From: Gammaproteobacteria bacterium UBA3532
GTDB taxonomy: Bacteria; Pseudomonadota; Gammaproteobacteria; Enterobacterales; UBA3532
DNA length: 16,593 bases
Reading direction: 5' to 3'
NCBI GenBank assembly: GCA_002376965.1
Contig: DFOV01000298.1
Location: forward strand, 1-16,593
The stretch's first letter is position 1; each line of letters begins with the position of its first letter. The position numbers and the translations under genes were made by a program. The notes below the pieces were generated by a model, which made no database searches, was not told where the DNA came from, and was given only the letters and a program-made list of their open reading frames with translations. Positions 1 to 8,273 of this stretch are shown here, piece after piece.

Positions 1-40
1 CATTTTTAATGCGATGGCCCTAGCCATTCTGGTGGAATAG
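1..40 (+). CDS. Possible 3' end of an upstream gene (partial)
   Basis: Reading from base 2, one frame is open to a TAG at 38-40 and encodes a short hydrophobic tail (IFNAMALAILVE). It could be the last codons of a gene that starts left of the window. Thirteen codons are too few to identify a product, and an open frame of this length is expected by chance, so this is only a possibility. Confidence 0.2.
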   Translation, partial: IFNAMALAILVE

Positions 41-307
41 ATCATATTTTATAGAAATTTAGTGTAAACTTCCCCTCGCATTTTGAGGTTAGGTTATATT
101 TTGAAGGAACCCGTTGGCATCAGCACAGTCTGAGTCCATCAACTGGGTTGGAGCGGTGCCGCTGATAGGTGCTTAATGCTTGAAGTTTGGAACGCTTTTG
201 GTATGCTGAGCAATCACGCTGACATAACAAAGCGAAAAAATTAGAATTAAGCACTAAAAAGCGTCGCTCACTCCGTATTTGAAAAAAACTTTACGTAAAG
301 GTTGTGT
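41..307 (+). promoter_or_regulatory. Leader and promoter region of the gsp operon
   Basis: No gene is supported in this stretch. A candidate sigma-70 promoter is TTGAAG at 180-185, a 16-nt spacer, then TATGCT at 202-207. The TG at 199-200 gives an extended -10 (TGG before the hexamer). Transcription would start near 214, leaving a leader of about 95 nt before gspC. A weak short hairpin (CCTC/GAGG around 77-91) followed by a T-rich stretch lies further upstream and might be the end of a preceding unit. A 12-bp palindrome next to the ribosome binding site is listed separately. Confidence 0.35.
289..300. promoter_or_regulatory. Perfect 12-bp palindrome next to the gspC ribosome binding site
   Basis: CTTTACGTAAAG is a perfect palindrome. 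Its last bases (AAAG) merge with the AAAGG Shine-Dalgarno at 297-301 of gspC. It could be an operator half-site pair for a dimeric regulator, or it could be chance in an A/T-rich leader. No known regulator consensus was recognised. Confidence 0.3.
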
Positions 308-1252
308 ATGAGTTGGAACAACGTTGTTAGCCAGGCCGCAGAGCAGGCTAAGCGTTTACCGCAACAAAAAATAGCTACATTCATCAGTTATGCTGCTGTT
401 GCCATGATCGCTTATCAACTATCTGGGCTAACATGGCAGCTGATCCCTGTCAGTTCACCTAAAGGCGCGAATAACATTTCCATATCTGCCAGTGATCTTC
501 AGGTCGCTCCACGGCAAGAAGCTAATGTTCGTGGCATAATTGCTCTCCAGTTATTTGGTAATCCAGATAAATCCCCACCTCCACCACCGCCGCCACCTCA
601 ACCGGACAATATTAAAGCGACCAAACTAAACGCGAAGCTTTATGGTGTATTGGCTTCCCCTGACAAAGCTCTTGCCAGTGCCATAATCGAGTTGGATCGC
701 AAGCAAGATAGCTATCAAATTGGCTCGAAATTGGGCAAATACAACGCCATCGTTGATGAAATCCACCCGAGCCACGTCATTATTCGCAATAACGGCAAGT
801 TAGAAAAACTTGAATTGCAAGAGGGGCCAGGCGGCTCGTTCACTGTTGATAACAGCGCGCCTTCGTTTCCCACTACAAGCAATGATTTGACGCCACCAGA
901 GGCCGATATTATCAACAAAGCCGATGACATAGAGTTGTCGGAAAAACTGGCGGAAGTGCGCAACAACCTCATCAGCGACCCAACTTCATTCGCAAAATTA
1001 ATCCGGTTACGTCCTATCAAACGCAATGGCGTGGTAACCGGCTATCGTGTTCGACCAGGACGCGATCGCGCTACGTTCAAACGTTCAGGGTTACAACGTA
1101 ACGATATTATTCGTTCTATTAATGGTGTCCAGTTTAGTGATCCCTCGGCAACCATGGGATTGTTAAGTGAGCTGGCGACGATGAAAGAAGTTTCGCTGGA
1201 AGTGGATCGTCGTGGTCAGAAATTTAATATTGTTTTGGGATTCGGCCAATAA
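308..1252 (+). CDS. gspC: Type II secretion system protein GspC
   Basis: GspC is the inner-membrane clamp that links the GspE-F-L-M platform to the secretin GspD in the periplasm. The 314-residue product has a short cytoplasmic N-terminus and one membrane segment at about residues 24-44. A run of eight prolines (90-97) follows. The homology-region domain that contacts GspD N0 spans about 105-172 (LNAKLYGVLAS through VIIRNNGKLEKLEL). A C-terminal PDZ domain at about 228-312 contains SGLQRNDIIRSINGV, typical of GspC PDZ domains. I chose the ATG at 308 because AAAGG at 297-301 lies 6 nt upstream. An in-frame TTG at 302 would add two residues but has no spacing for a ribosome binding site. It is the first gene of the operon and is 45 nt ahead of gspD. 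The polyproline hinge is the only unusual feature. Confidence 0.93.
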   Translation: MSWNNVVSQAAEQAKRLPQQKIATFISYAAVAMIAYQLSGLTWQLIPVSSPKGANNISISASDLQVAPRQEANVRGIIALQLFGNPDKSPPPPPPPPQPDNIKATKLNAKLYGVLASPDKALASAIIELDRKQDSYQIGSKLGKYNAIVDEIHPSHVIIRNNGKLEKLELQEGPGGSFTVDNSAPSFPTTSNDLTPPEADIINKADDIELSEKLAEVRNNLISDPTSFAKLIRLRPIKRNGVVTGYRVRPGRDRATFKRSGLQRNDIIRSINGVQFSDPSATMGLLSELATMKEVSLEVDRRGQKFNIVLGFGQ

Positions 1253-1297
1253 CAAGCCGCCAGGAAAGCAGCAACAGATGCTAGGAGATATAAGTTA

Positions 1298-3328
1298 ATG
1301 AATTGGTTAAAACAGCGCTTATTAACAAAATCCCGACTTTCGTGTTGGATGTTGGCTGTCTTCCTGTGTGCGATGCAAGGCGCAAGCTATGCAGCATCGA
1401 AGCAGGGCGGCGGTATTACACTCAACATGAAAGATGCTGAAATAGAGGCCTTTATTAATGATATTGGTCGGCTGACGGGGAAAACCTTTATTATCTCACC
1501 ACGAGTGAAAGGAAAAATAACCGTCATTTCTCAACATCCTATGACCAAGGATGAACTCTACGAAGTATTCCTGGCGACACTGAAAGTTCATGGCTTTTCG
1601 GCAGTAGAAGAAGATGGGGTTGTTCAGGTTTTAGCTGACCAGAAAATCAAGTCAGAAGCCATTCCAATGGCATCGGCGACGACGCCAGGCAAGGGGTCGG
1701 AAATTGTCACTCGTGTTATCCGTCTCGACAATGTAAGCGCTCAGGCGCTTGTCCCTGTTTTACGTCCATTAGTACCTCAGCATGCCCACTTGGTAGCCTA
1801 CCGTCCTAGCAACGTTATCATTATTGCTGACACCGCCAGTAATATTCGGCGTTTGATGAAAATCATCGCTCAAGTCGATCAAGCCGATAACGAAGAAGTG
1901 GAAGTCATTAACTTAAAGCATGCATCTGCGGCAGAGGTAGTGCGTATTCTGCAAAACCTTGAAAAGTCGTCCACTGACCAAAACGCTCCTCCATCAGAAA
2001 AGCCGACACTCGTTGCTGATGAGCGAACCAATAGTATATTACTTAGCGGTACTCGTGGTGTTCGATTACGCTTGCGCAGCTTGATTGCTCACCTCGATAC
2101 TCCGCTTGAATCAGAGGGTAATACCAAGGTGTTTTACCTCAAATATGCCAAAGCGGAAGAAATCTCTAAAGTATTGACGGGGGTCAGTAAGTCTATCGAG
2201 CAGTCTGCGCCAACCAAAGGCAAAGGTTCGCGAACGACTTCTCGTTCAGATGTTAATATTCAGCCTCATGAAGCAACCAACTCGTTGGTTATTACTGCAC
2301 CACCCGATATGTTGCGTTCTTTGGATAAAGTGATCCGTCAACTTGATATTCGTCGCGCTCAGGTACTGGTTGAAGCCATTATCGTTGAGATTTCTGAAAG
2401 TGAGGCGCGTGAGCTAGGCGTAGAATGGATCGTTGCTGGCGATACCGAAGACCCCGGCAGTGCCCCGGTGGGTATTGTTAATTTCGGTGGGTTAGGAACT
2501 GTATTAGGTGCCGCTGCTGCAGCAAGTACTGGTGGTGATGCTGGTGTTATAGGTGCTGCCCAGGAAATCGCTGGTTTACAAGGTACTACCTTTGGTTTGG
2601 CCAGTACGCGAGACAGTGGTGTTAACTTCGGTATGTTGATTCGAGCGCTAGAAAGTAATACCGACTCTAACCTGCTATCAACACCGAGTGTCATTACGCT
2701 CGACAACGAAGAAGCCTCAATTATTGTTGGTCAGGAAGTACCTTTTGTTACAGGCTCTACGACTCAGAACAACAGCAACCCATTCCAAACCATTCAGCGT
2801 GAAGAAGTCGGTGTCAAACTCATTATCACGCCACAAATTAATGAAGGGAATGCGGTTAAGCTTAAGATCAAACAAGAGGTATCTGGTATAGACCAACGGG
2901 CCACCGCTGGTGCTTCAGATATCGTCACCACCAAGCGCGAAATCGAAACCACTGTTATGATCGATGATGGTGAAACCATTGTGCTGGGCGGCTTAATGAG
3001 CGATGAGATTTTAGAGGATGAATCGAAAATTCCTGGACTTGGCAGTATTCCAATTCTCGGCCGCTTGTTTGGCTCTTCAGGAACCAGTATCTCAAAGCGC
3101 AACCTGATGATTTTCATTAAACCATCCATTATGCGCGACCAAAAAAGTCTGCATGAGCTAAGCAACGATAAATACAACTTTATTCGCGCACAGCAGCTTG
3201 AAGCACAGGCGGCAGGCGTCAGCCTGATGCCAAGCGCTAAGTATCCAATACTGAAAGAGTGGGACGACACTTTGACCTTACCACCCACTTACGACGAAGA
3301 AATGCAAAAAAGCCAAGACGCTGAGTAA
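1298..3328 (+). CDS. gspD: Type II secretion system secretin GspD
   Basis: GspD forms the multimeric outer-membrane channel through which folded exoproteins leave. The 676-residue precursor starts with a Sec signal peptide (residues 1-32, likely cut after SYA). N0 spans about 38-112, N1 137-194, N2 200-270 and N3 275-352. The secretin core runs from about 353 to 612, with gate motif [10 protein letters not shown] (477-486), [12 protein letters not shown] (504-515), IVLGGLMSD (561-569) and the terminal [15 protein letters not shown] Gly/Ala-rich insertion at about 390-425 sits where Vibrio/ETEC-type secretins carry a cap-gate insertion. The last 60 or so residues form an S-domain-like tail that may bind a pilotin, but no pilotin gene is present here. 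AGGAG at 1283-1287 precedes the ATG by 10 nt. The length is normal for the family. Confidence 0.96.
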   Translation: MNWLKQRLLTKSRLSCWMLAVFLCAMQGASYAASKQGGGITLNMKDAEIEAFINDIGRLTGKTFIISPRVKGKITVISQHPMTKDELYEVFLATLKVHGFSAVEEDGVVQVLADQKIKSEAIPMASATTPGKGSEIVTRVIRLDNVSAQALVPVLRPLVPQHAHLVAYRPSNVIIIADTASNIRRLMKIIAQVDQADNEEVEVINLKHASAAEVVRILQNLEKSSTDQNAPPSEKPTLVADERTNSILLSGTRGVRLRLRSLIAHLDTPLESEGNTKVFYLKYAKAEEISKVLTGVSKSIEQSAPTKGKGSRTTSRSDVNIQPHEATNSLVITAPPDMLRSLDKVIRQLDIRRAQVLVEAIIVEISESEARELGVEWIVAGDTEDPGSAPVGIVNFGGLGTVLGAAAAASTGGDAGVIGAAQEIAGLQGTTFGLASTRDSGVNFGMLIRALESNTDSNLLSTPSVITLDNEEASIIVGQEVPFVTGSTTQNNSNPFQTIQREEVGVKLIITPQINEGNAVKLKIKQEVSGIDQRATAGASDIVTTKREIETTVMIDDGETIVLGGLMSDEILEDESKIPGLGSIPILGRLFGSSGTSISKRNLMIFIKPSIMRDQKSLHELSNDKYNFIRAQQLEAQAAGVSLMPSAKYPILKEWDDTLTLPPTYDEEMQKSQDAE

Positions 3329-3336
3329 TTATTACG

Positions 3337-4899
3337 ATGACTGAAATTGGTAACGAAGCTGAAGCCTTAGCCAACGAAATAGATGTAACCGATGAGCTAG
3401 CGGCAACCGACGAACTTGCTGAAGTGGCTGGCCGGGTCGTACGCGTACCCTATGCCTATGCTAAACGGCACAATATTGCGGTGTCGGAGCTGCATGATGA
3501 CGAAGCCGTGGTGGTGTATCAAAGCAAAACCCCTGTTTCTGCTATTGCCGAGGTTCGACGGCTAGTGCAGCGCGCTATTCGCTTAGAGCGGATCGAGCCT
3601 GAGAAATTTGAAGGCGTATTAAGCCAGATCTATCAAGGTGGTGGCGGTAACCAGCAGATGATGGAAGATCTCAGCGATGAGATGGATTTAAATCGAATTG
3701 CTGAAGAAATTCCCGAAACCGAAGACTTGCTAGAGTCTGAAGACGATGCACCGATTATCAAGCTGATTAATGCGCTTTTCAGTCAGGCTATCAAAGAGGG
3801 CTGCTCGGATATACACATCGAAACTTTTGAGCGCGAACTCATGGTACGTTTTCGTGTTGATGGCGTGCTCAAAGAAATATTGCGGCCTAACCGAAAAATG
3901 GCGCCACTGCTGGTATCGCGTATCAAGGTTATGGCCAAGCTGGATATCGCAGAAAAACGCATTCCCCAAGATGGCCGTATCGCACTGCGCTTAGGTGGTC
4001 GCGCCGTTGATATTCGTGTTTCGACCATGCCTTCCAGTCATGGAGAGCGAGTCGTATTGCGTTTGTTAGATAAAGAAGCTGGCCGATTGGATTTGACTCA
4101 ACTGGGTATGCTTGAAGAAACCAGCGAGCGCTTTAATCAGCTGATTCATAAACCGCATGGAATTTTATTGGTAACAGGGCCTACCGGTTCGGGTAAAACG
4201 ACCACGCTATATGCTGGCTTGCAAATTCTTAATGATGGCAAGCGCAATATATTAACGGTAGAAGATCCGGTCGAGTATATGTTGGATGGCATTGGCCAAA
4301 CTCAGGTTAACCCCAAAGTTGATATGACCTTTGCTCGTGGCTTACGGGCCATTCTACGTCAAGACCCTGACGTGGTAATGGTTGGTGAGATCCGTGACTT
4401 GGAAACGGCACAAATATCGGTGCAAGCCAGTTTGACCGGTCACTTGGTACTCTCTACCTTGCATACCAATACCGCGATTGGTGCGGTCACCCGTTTACGC
4501 GATATGGGCGTCGAGCCATTCCTGTTAAGTTCAAGTTTGCTAGGTGTGATAGCACAGCGCTTGGTGCGTCGATTATGTACCGAGTGTCGTGAGCCGCACG
4601 TTGCAACACAGGCTGAGTGTGAAAAGTTTGATTTTCCTACCTCGCCAGCACCCACTATCTATCGTTCAGTTGGTTGTGAAAAATGCAATCACACGGGTTA
4701 CAGTGGTCGAACCGGTATCCATGAGTTGGTGGTTATTGACGACAAAATGCAAAACCTGATTCATGACGGAGCCAGTGAACACAGCATGCTTGAGCATGCT
4801 CGCACAGTAACGCCTAGCATTCGAGACGACGGTCGATATCGAATCCTGCAAGGGGAAACTACCATCGAGGAAGTCGTTCGGGTAACCCGGGAGGGCTAA
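3337..4899 (+). CDS. gspE: Type II secretion system ATPase GspE
   Basis: GspE is the cytoplasmic hexameric ATPase that drives pseudopilus assembly and docks on GspL. The 520-residue protein has the N1E/N2E region (about 33-135), beginning with [14 protein letters not shown]. The RecA-like domain has Walker [10 protein letters not shown] (281-289), Asp box VEDPVEY (308-314), Walker [17 protein letters not shown] (339-354) and His box [12 protein letters not shown] (367-378). The zinc-binding C-M domain has cysteines 414, 417, 447 and 450, as in true GspE. An acidic N-terminal stretch of about 30 residues contains a partial duplication (TDELA twice) and is slightly longer than usual. The start is 8 nt after gspD, with no strong Shine-Dalgarno, which suggests translational coupling. 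Confidence 0.96.
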   Translation: MTEIGNEAEALANEIDVTDELAATDELAEVAGRVVRVPYAYAKRHNIAVSELHDDEAVVVYQSKTPVSAIAEVRRLVQRAIRLERIEPEKFEGVLSQIYQGGGGNQQMMEDLSDEMDLNRIAEEIPETEDLLESEDDAPIIKLINALFSQAIKEGCSDIHIETFERELMVRFRVDGVLKEILRPNRKMAPLLVSRIKVMAKLDIAEKRIPQDGRIALRLGGRAVDIRVSTMPSSHGERVVLRLLDKEAGRLDLTQLGMLEETSERFNQLIHKPHGILLVTGPTGSGKTTTLYAGLQILNDGKRNILTVEDPVEYMLDGIGQTQVNPKVDMTFARGLRAILRQDPDVVMVGEIRDLETAQISVQASLTGHLVLSTLHTNTAIGAVTRLRDMGVEPFLLSSSLLGVIAQRLVRRLCTECREPHVATQAECEKFDFPTSPAPTIYRSVGCEKCNHTGYSGRTGIHELVVIDDKMQNLIHDGASEHSMLEHARTVTPSIRDDGRYRILQGETTIEEVVRVTREG

Positions 4900-4900
4900 G

Positions 4901-6115
4901 ATGGCGGCATTTGAATACGTTGCCCTTGATCGCAAGGGTAAAAAGGTTAAGGGCGTCCAAGAAGCCGATACGGCGCGCCAGGTAAGACAGATCTTACGCG
5001 ACAAAGCATTGGCACCGATGAGTGTTGAGGCGGTTGTCGAAAAAGAAGGGCGTATTTCGGCCAAAGGTGGTAGTCGGCGCAGCATAAAGGCATCTGATCT
5101 GGCGCTGTTTACTCGTCAGCTGGCGACGCTGGTTGGTTCCAGCCTGCCGATTGAAGAAGCGCTTAAAGCGGTTTCTCAGCAAACCGAAAAATCCCGCATC
5201 AAAAGCATGATCATGGCGGTACGTTCGCGCGTCGTTGAAGGCCACACCCTGGCTGATGCCATGTCTGATTTTCCCTATGTCTTTGACAGCATGTTCAGGG
5301 CGATGGTTGATGCTGGTGAGCGCTCTGGTCATCTCGATGAAGTGTTAATGCGCTTGGCGGACTACACCGAGCAGCGCCATCAAATGCGTCAGAAAATAAT
5401 GCTGGCGATGATGTACCCAAGCTTACTTACCATTGTGGCGATTGGGGTGGTATCTGGCTTGTTGGCCTTTGTTGTGCCTAAGGTTGTCGAGCAGTTCACT
5501 CGAACCGAGCAAGCATTGCCAACCGTAACGACTGTGCTTATTGCTATCAGTGATTTTATTCGCGCCCACGGTTTGGTGACCTTGATTGCTATTGTGGTGT
5601 TAGTAATTGGCTATAACCTGGCGATGAAGAAAAAAGGTTTTCGCTATATGGTGCATAGTCGTCAATTAACCATGCCTATTTTTGGCAAAGTGGTGCGAGG
5701 ATTAAATACCGCTCGATTTGCCCGAACATTGAGTATTTTAACTGCCAGCGGTGTCCCACTACTCGAAGGGATGAAGATCGCTGGAGCAGTGTTGACTAAC
5801 GATAAGTTAAGCGAAGCCGTTGAAGGTGCGACCGATATGGTGCGAGAGGGTAGTAGCTTACGTATAGCTCTGCAGGAAACTCACTACTTTCCACCGATGA
5901 TGCTGCATATGATTGCCAGTGGTGAAAAAAGTGGCGAGCTGGAAGGCATGCTGTCAAAGGCTGCAGATAACCAGGAGCGCGAATTCCAGAATATGGTCTC
6001 GGTTGTATTGGGCTTGTTCGAACCGCTGATTATATTACTGATGGGCGGCGCTGTTTTATTTATCATTTTGGCGATTCTTCTTCCTATCTTCGAAATGAAC
6101 GATCTTGTTAAATAA
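4901..6115 (+). CDS. gspF: Type II secretion system inner-membrane protein GspF
   Basis: GspF is the polytopic inner-membrane platform protein at the base of the pseudopilus, contacting GspE and GspL. The 404-residue product has the standard architecture. A cytoplasmic N-terminal segment (FEYVALDRKGKKVKG) is followed by two repeated GspF domains (about 70-193 and 272-394). Each has the LFTRQLATLVGSSLPIEEAL or FARTLSILTASGVPLLEGM type motif and an AGE(R/K)SG-like motif (AGERSG 138-143, SGEKSG 340-345). Three membrane segments lie near 172-195, 223-240 and 371-396. The ATG is one base after the gspE stop, with a purine-rich GGGAGG run just upstream inside gspE, indicating tight coupling. Confidence 0.96.
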   Translation: MAAFEYVALDRKGKKVKGVQEADTARQVRQILRDKALAPMSVEAVVEKEGRISAKGGSRRSIKASDLALFTRQLATLVGSSLPIEEALKAVSQQTEKSRIKSMIMAVRSRVVEGHTLADAMSDFPYVFDSMFRAMVDAGERSGHLDEVLMRLADYTEQRHQMRQKIMLAMMYPSLLTIVAIGVVSGLLAFVVPKVVEQFTRTEQALPTVTTVLIAISDFIRAHGLVTLIAIVVLVIGYNLAMKKKGFRYMVHSRQLTMPIFGKVVRGLNTARFARTLSILTASGVPLLEGMKIAGAVLTNDKLSEAVEGATDMVREGSSLRIALQETHYFPPMMLHMIASGEKSGELEGMLSKAADNQEREFQNMVSVVLGLFEPLIILLMGGAVLFIILAILLPIFEMNDLVK

Positions 6116-6146
6116 CTGATAGATAACTTAAGGTTTAGAGGTGATT

Positions 6147-6572
6147 ATGCAAACCAGACAAAAGGGCTTTACCTTACTGGAAATCATGGTAGTTGTGGTT
6201 ATTTTGGGTATTTTGGCGGCCGCTGCTGCGCCTAGATTTCTGGAAAGTGCGGACAAAGCAAAGGTAAATCGGGCCAAATCTGATATGCAGGCCATCGGTG
6301 GTCAGCTAAAAATGTATAAGTTGGATAATCACCGCTATCCGACTCAAGAGCAGGGGTTGGAAGCACTGGTGACTAAGCCTTCTTCTGCGCCAGAGCCTAA
6401 AAAATATCCTGAGAATGGTTACATGGAACGTGTTCCATCTGATCCTTGGGGCGGCGAATATATATACATCTATCCAGGTGAAAATGGCGATTTTGATATT
6501 ATCTCTCTAGGCGGTGACGGCCAGGAAGGTGGTGAAGGCTACGATGCTGATCTCGGAAACTGGATGGAATAG
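6147..6572 (+). CDS. gspG: Type II secretion system major pseudopilin GspG
   Basis: GspG is the main subunit of the periplasmic pseudopilus. It has a 7-residue basic leader, MQTRQKG, cut by prepilin peptidase before FTLLEIMVVVVILG. The mature protein carries Phe+1 and Glu+5 and a hydrophobic N-terminal helix. The C-terminal calcium-binding loop is recognisable in SLGGDGQEGGEGYDAD (about 120-135). At 141 residues it is typical. I prefer the ATG at 6147, with AGAGG at 6137-6141 as ribosome binding site. An in-frame GTG at 6141 preceded by TTAAGG at 6128-6133 would give a leader two residues longer and cannot be excluded. The 31-nt gap after gspF is one of the larger gaps in the operon, and the major pseudopilin usually needs higher expression than its neighbours. 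Confidence 0.95.
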   Translation: MQTRQKGFTLLEIMVVVVILGILAAAAAPRFLESADKAKVNRAKSDMQAIGGQLKMYKLDNHRYPTQEQGLEALVTKPSSAPEPKKYPENGYMERVPSDPWGGEYIYIYPGENGDFDIISLGGDGQEGGEGYDADLGNWME

Positions 6573-6584
6573 TCATTAGTTAGT

Positions 6585-7199
6585 ATGCGGCGGCAACAGG
6601 GTTTTACATTATTAGAAATCATGGTGGTGGTAGTCATTATGGGCTTTGCTATGGCAGGGGCTGTGATAAAAATTACCACCAACAGCCCTGTTGATACCGT
6701 TGAAAAAGAAGCGCAACGCTTTTATCAGTTAATCAACCTGCTACAAGAAGAAGCCTGGATGACAGGCAACACTTATGGCTTGATTGTCGAGCAAGAAAAA
6801 TACAGCTTCTACAAATTAGAGCGAAATCAAGGTGCATCACTGAGCGAAAGTTCGGTGTCTACTTCGGATGATGAAGATACTGCGCCGGAGTCGATGTGGG
6901 TGCCGATTGAAGGCGACAGTTTTTTTCAAGAAAAGAAGCTACCTGAAGAGGTATTTGCCAACCTTAAAATTGAACCAAAAGAAGACAGCTTGTTTTCCTG
7001 GGACAGTATCTTTGATAAAGAGCCTGGTCAAGATGATACCGATGTATTAACGCCGCAAATATTCTACAGCGCGGCTGGTGAGCCACATACAATCTATAAC
7101 GTGACCTTTATGATCCGCACCGATACTCGGGATATCAGTTACATTGTTAAATCGGCCTTCGATGGCTATCTCGAAATAGAGGGGCCGCTGTATGAATAG
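6585..7199 (+). CDS. gspH: Type II secretion system minor pseudopilin GspH
   Basis: GspH is a minor pseudopilin near the tip of the pseudopilus. The type IV prepilin signal is MRRQQG followed by FTLLEIMVVVVIMGFAMAG, with Glu+5 present. The 204-residue product is somewhat longer than many GspH proteins. An acidic, Ser-rich loop (about residues 86-104, ESSVSTSDDEDTAPES) and a second acidic loop (about 122-148) account for the extra length. The C-terminal part (FMIRTDTRDISYIVKSAFDG) matches the GspH beta-sheet region. The start lies 12 nt after gspG without a clear Shine-Dalgarno, and the 3' end overlaps gspI by 8 bp. The assignment rests on the pilin signal, operon position and length, and is more secure than the sequence alone would allow. 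Confidence 0.9.
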   Translation: MRRQQGFTLLEIMVVVVIMGFAMAGAVIKITTNSPVDTVEKEAQRFYQLINLLQEEAWMTGNTYGLIVEQEKYSFYKLERNQGASLSESSVSTSDDEDTAPESMWVPIEGDSFFQEKKLPEEVFANLKIEPKEDSLFSWDSIFDKEPGQDDTDVLTPQIFYSAAGEPHTIYNVTFMIRTDTRDISYIVKSAFDGYLEIEGPLYE

Positions 7200-7605
7200 G
7201 TCCAAAGTCAACGGTTTCACACTGATAGAAGTGTTAGTTGCTGTGAGTATCTTGGTGGTTGGTGTTGGCGGCATTATAAAAGCGCTAGGGCAAACCACGT
7301 CAAATTTGAGTTACCTTCAAGAAAAGACATTTGCTCATTGGGTCGCCCAAAATGCCTTGATTGAAGTTGAGATGGGTGAAGAAATCACGGCTAAGAGCAA
7401 GACCGAACAAGGCTCTGAAGAGCTGGCGGGGGTCGAATGGTTTTGGCAAGCCGAAATTACAGAAGAGCCGGACATGCTAAGCCTGCCTATCGCCGAAGTC
7501 GCCGAACCTGTTGAACTTCCAAGAATGCGAATTGAAGTTTCAGTAAGAAGATCTAAAGAAGCCAAGGCTCCCATCGCTATCGTTGAAAAGGTGGTGTATT
7601 TGTGA
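7192..7605 (+). CDS. gspI: Type II secretion system minor pseudopilin GspI
   Basis: GspI forms the tip complex with GspJ and GspK that starts pseudopilus assembly. The leader MNRSKVNG is cut before FTLIEVLVAVSILVVGVGG, with Glu+5 present. The segment FAHWVAQNALIEVEM (about 46-60) is the family hallmark in GspI (AxWVAxNxL type), followed by W-containing GVEWFWQAEITE. The length of 137 residues is slightly above the usual 120-130, with an acidic stretch around 98-110. The ATG lies inside the end of gspH, overlapping by 8 bp, so translation is probably coupled. Confidence 0.93.
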   Translation: MNRSKVNGFTLIEVLVAVSILVVGVGGIIKALGQTTSNLSYLQEKTFAHWVAQNALIEVEMGEEITAKSKTEQGSEELAGVEWFWQAEITEEPDMLSLPIAEVAEPVELPRMRIEVSVRRSKEAKAPIAIVEKVVYL

Positions 7606-8273
7606 TGCGCCACGGTCGTCAAGCAGGTTTTACCCTGCTGGAAGTTATGCTGGCTGTGGCCTTGTTTGCGCTGGTCGCTGTCGGCGCGATTACCGCCATG
7701 AATCAGGCGGTAGATTCGCAGCAGATACTATTTGAAAACGAAGAGCGCTTAACCCAGTTACAAAAGGCATTGTTTCGTATCGAGCGTGATTTACTTCAAG
7801 CGGCACCTCGACCAATTGTCGATCCTTTTGGCGCACATCTGCCAGCATTTCAGGCTCCCGATGGCGGCAAAGACGGTTATCCTGTTTATATGGAATTTAC
7901 CCGCAGTGGTTGGGACGACCTGACTGGGCGGATGCCGCGCAGTAATATGCAGCGAGTGGCTTATCGTTTAAACGAAGATAAACTCGAAAAACTGGTTTGG
8001 TTACAACTAGATAGAGCGGCCGATGCCGAGCCCCAAGCGCGGGAGATTCTGATCGGTATCAAGTCGATGGAGCTGCGCTTCTGGGCGGGGGGCGAAGATA
8101 AAGACTGGCCTGAGGCTTGGCCGATTGATCCCCTTGCAGAATATGATACTAGCCTGCCATATGTAGTGGAGATGGTGCTAGATACTGAAGACATGGGCAA
8201 AATCCGCCGTCTATTTCGATTGAGTATCGAGCCCGAGCAAGCGGCCTCAGAAAACAACGGGAGATTACGCTAG
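7605..8273 (+). CDS. gspJ: Type II secretion system minor pseudopilin GspJ
   Basis: GspJ is the minor pseudopilin of the GspI-J-K tip complex. The leader MRHGRQAG is cut before FTLLEVMLAVALFALVAVG, with Glu+5. The segment LQKALFRIERDLLQAAPRPI (about 48-67) is typical of GspJ, as is RVAYRLNEDKLEKLVWLQLD further on. At 222 residues it fits the family. The ATG at 7605 shares its A with the gspI TGA stop (TGATG), a classic coupled start. A GTG directly before it (7602) would add one residue. gspK follows immediately after the TAG stop. Confidence 0.94.
   Translation: MRHGRQAGFTLLEVMLAVALFALVAVGAITAMNQAVDSQQILFENEERLTQLQKALFRIERDLLQAAPRPIVDPFGAHLPAFQAPDGGKDGYPVYMEFTRSGWDDLTGRMPRSNMQRVAYRLNEDKLEKLVWLQLDRAADAEPQAREILIGIKSMELRFWAGGEDKDWPEAWPIDPLAEYDTSLPYVVEMVLDTEDMGKIRRLFRLSIEPEQAASENNGRLR

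Noticed and set aside
13..26. Small inverted repeat ATGGC/GCCAT near the left edge
   Set aside because: The stem is only 5 bp and lies within the possible coding tail of an upstream gene, with no T-run after it.
186..206. Possible sigma-54 promoter (TTGGAACGCTTTTGGTATGC) upstream of gspC
   Set aside because: The GG doublet is present, but the base pair expected as GC ten bases downstream reads GT, so the -24/-12 pattern fails. A sigma-70 extended -10 reading fits better.
2359..3288. Long minus-strand ORFs opposite gspD (115 and 164 codons)
   Set aside because: They lie antisense to the conserved secretin core, lack ribosome binding sites, and their products resemble no family. They are shadows of gspD codon use.
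4666..5332. Minus-strand ORFs of 139 and 112 codons opposite the gspE end and gspF start
   Set aside because: They are antisense to two clearly conserved genes, with no domain features or start signals.
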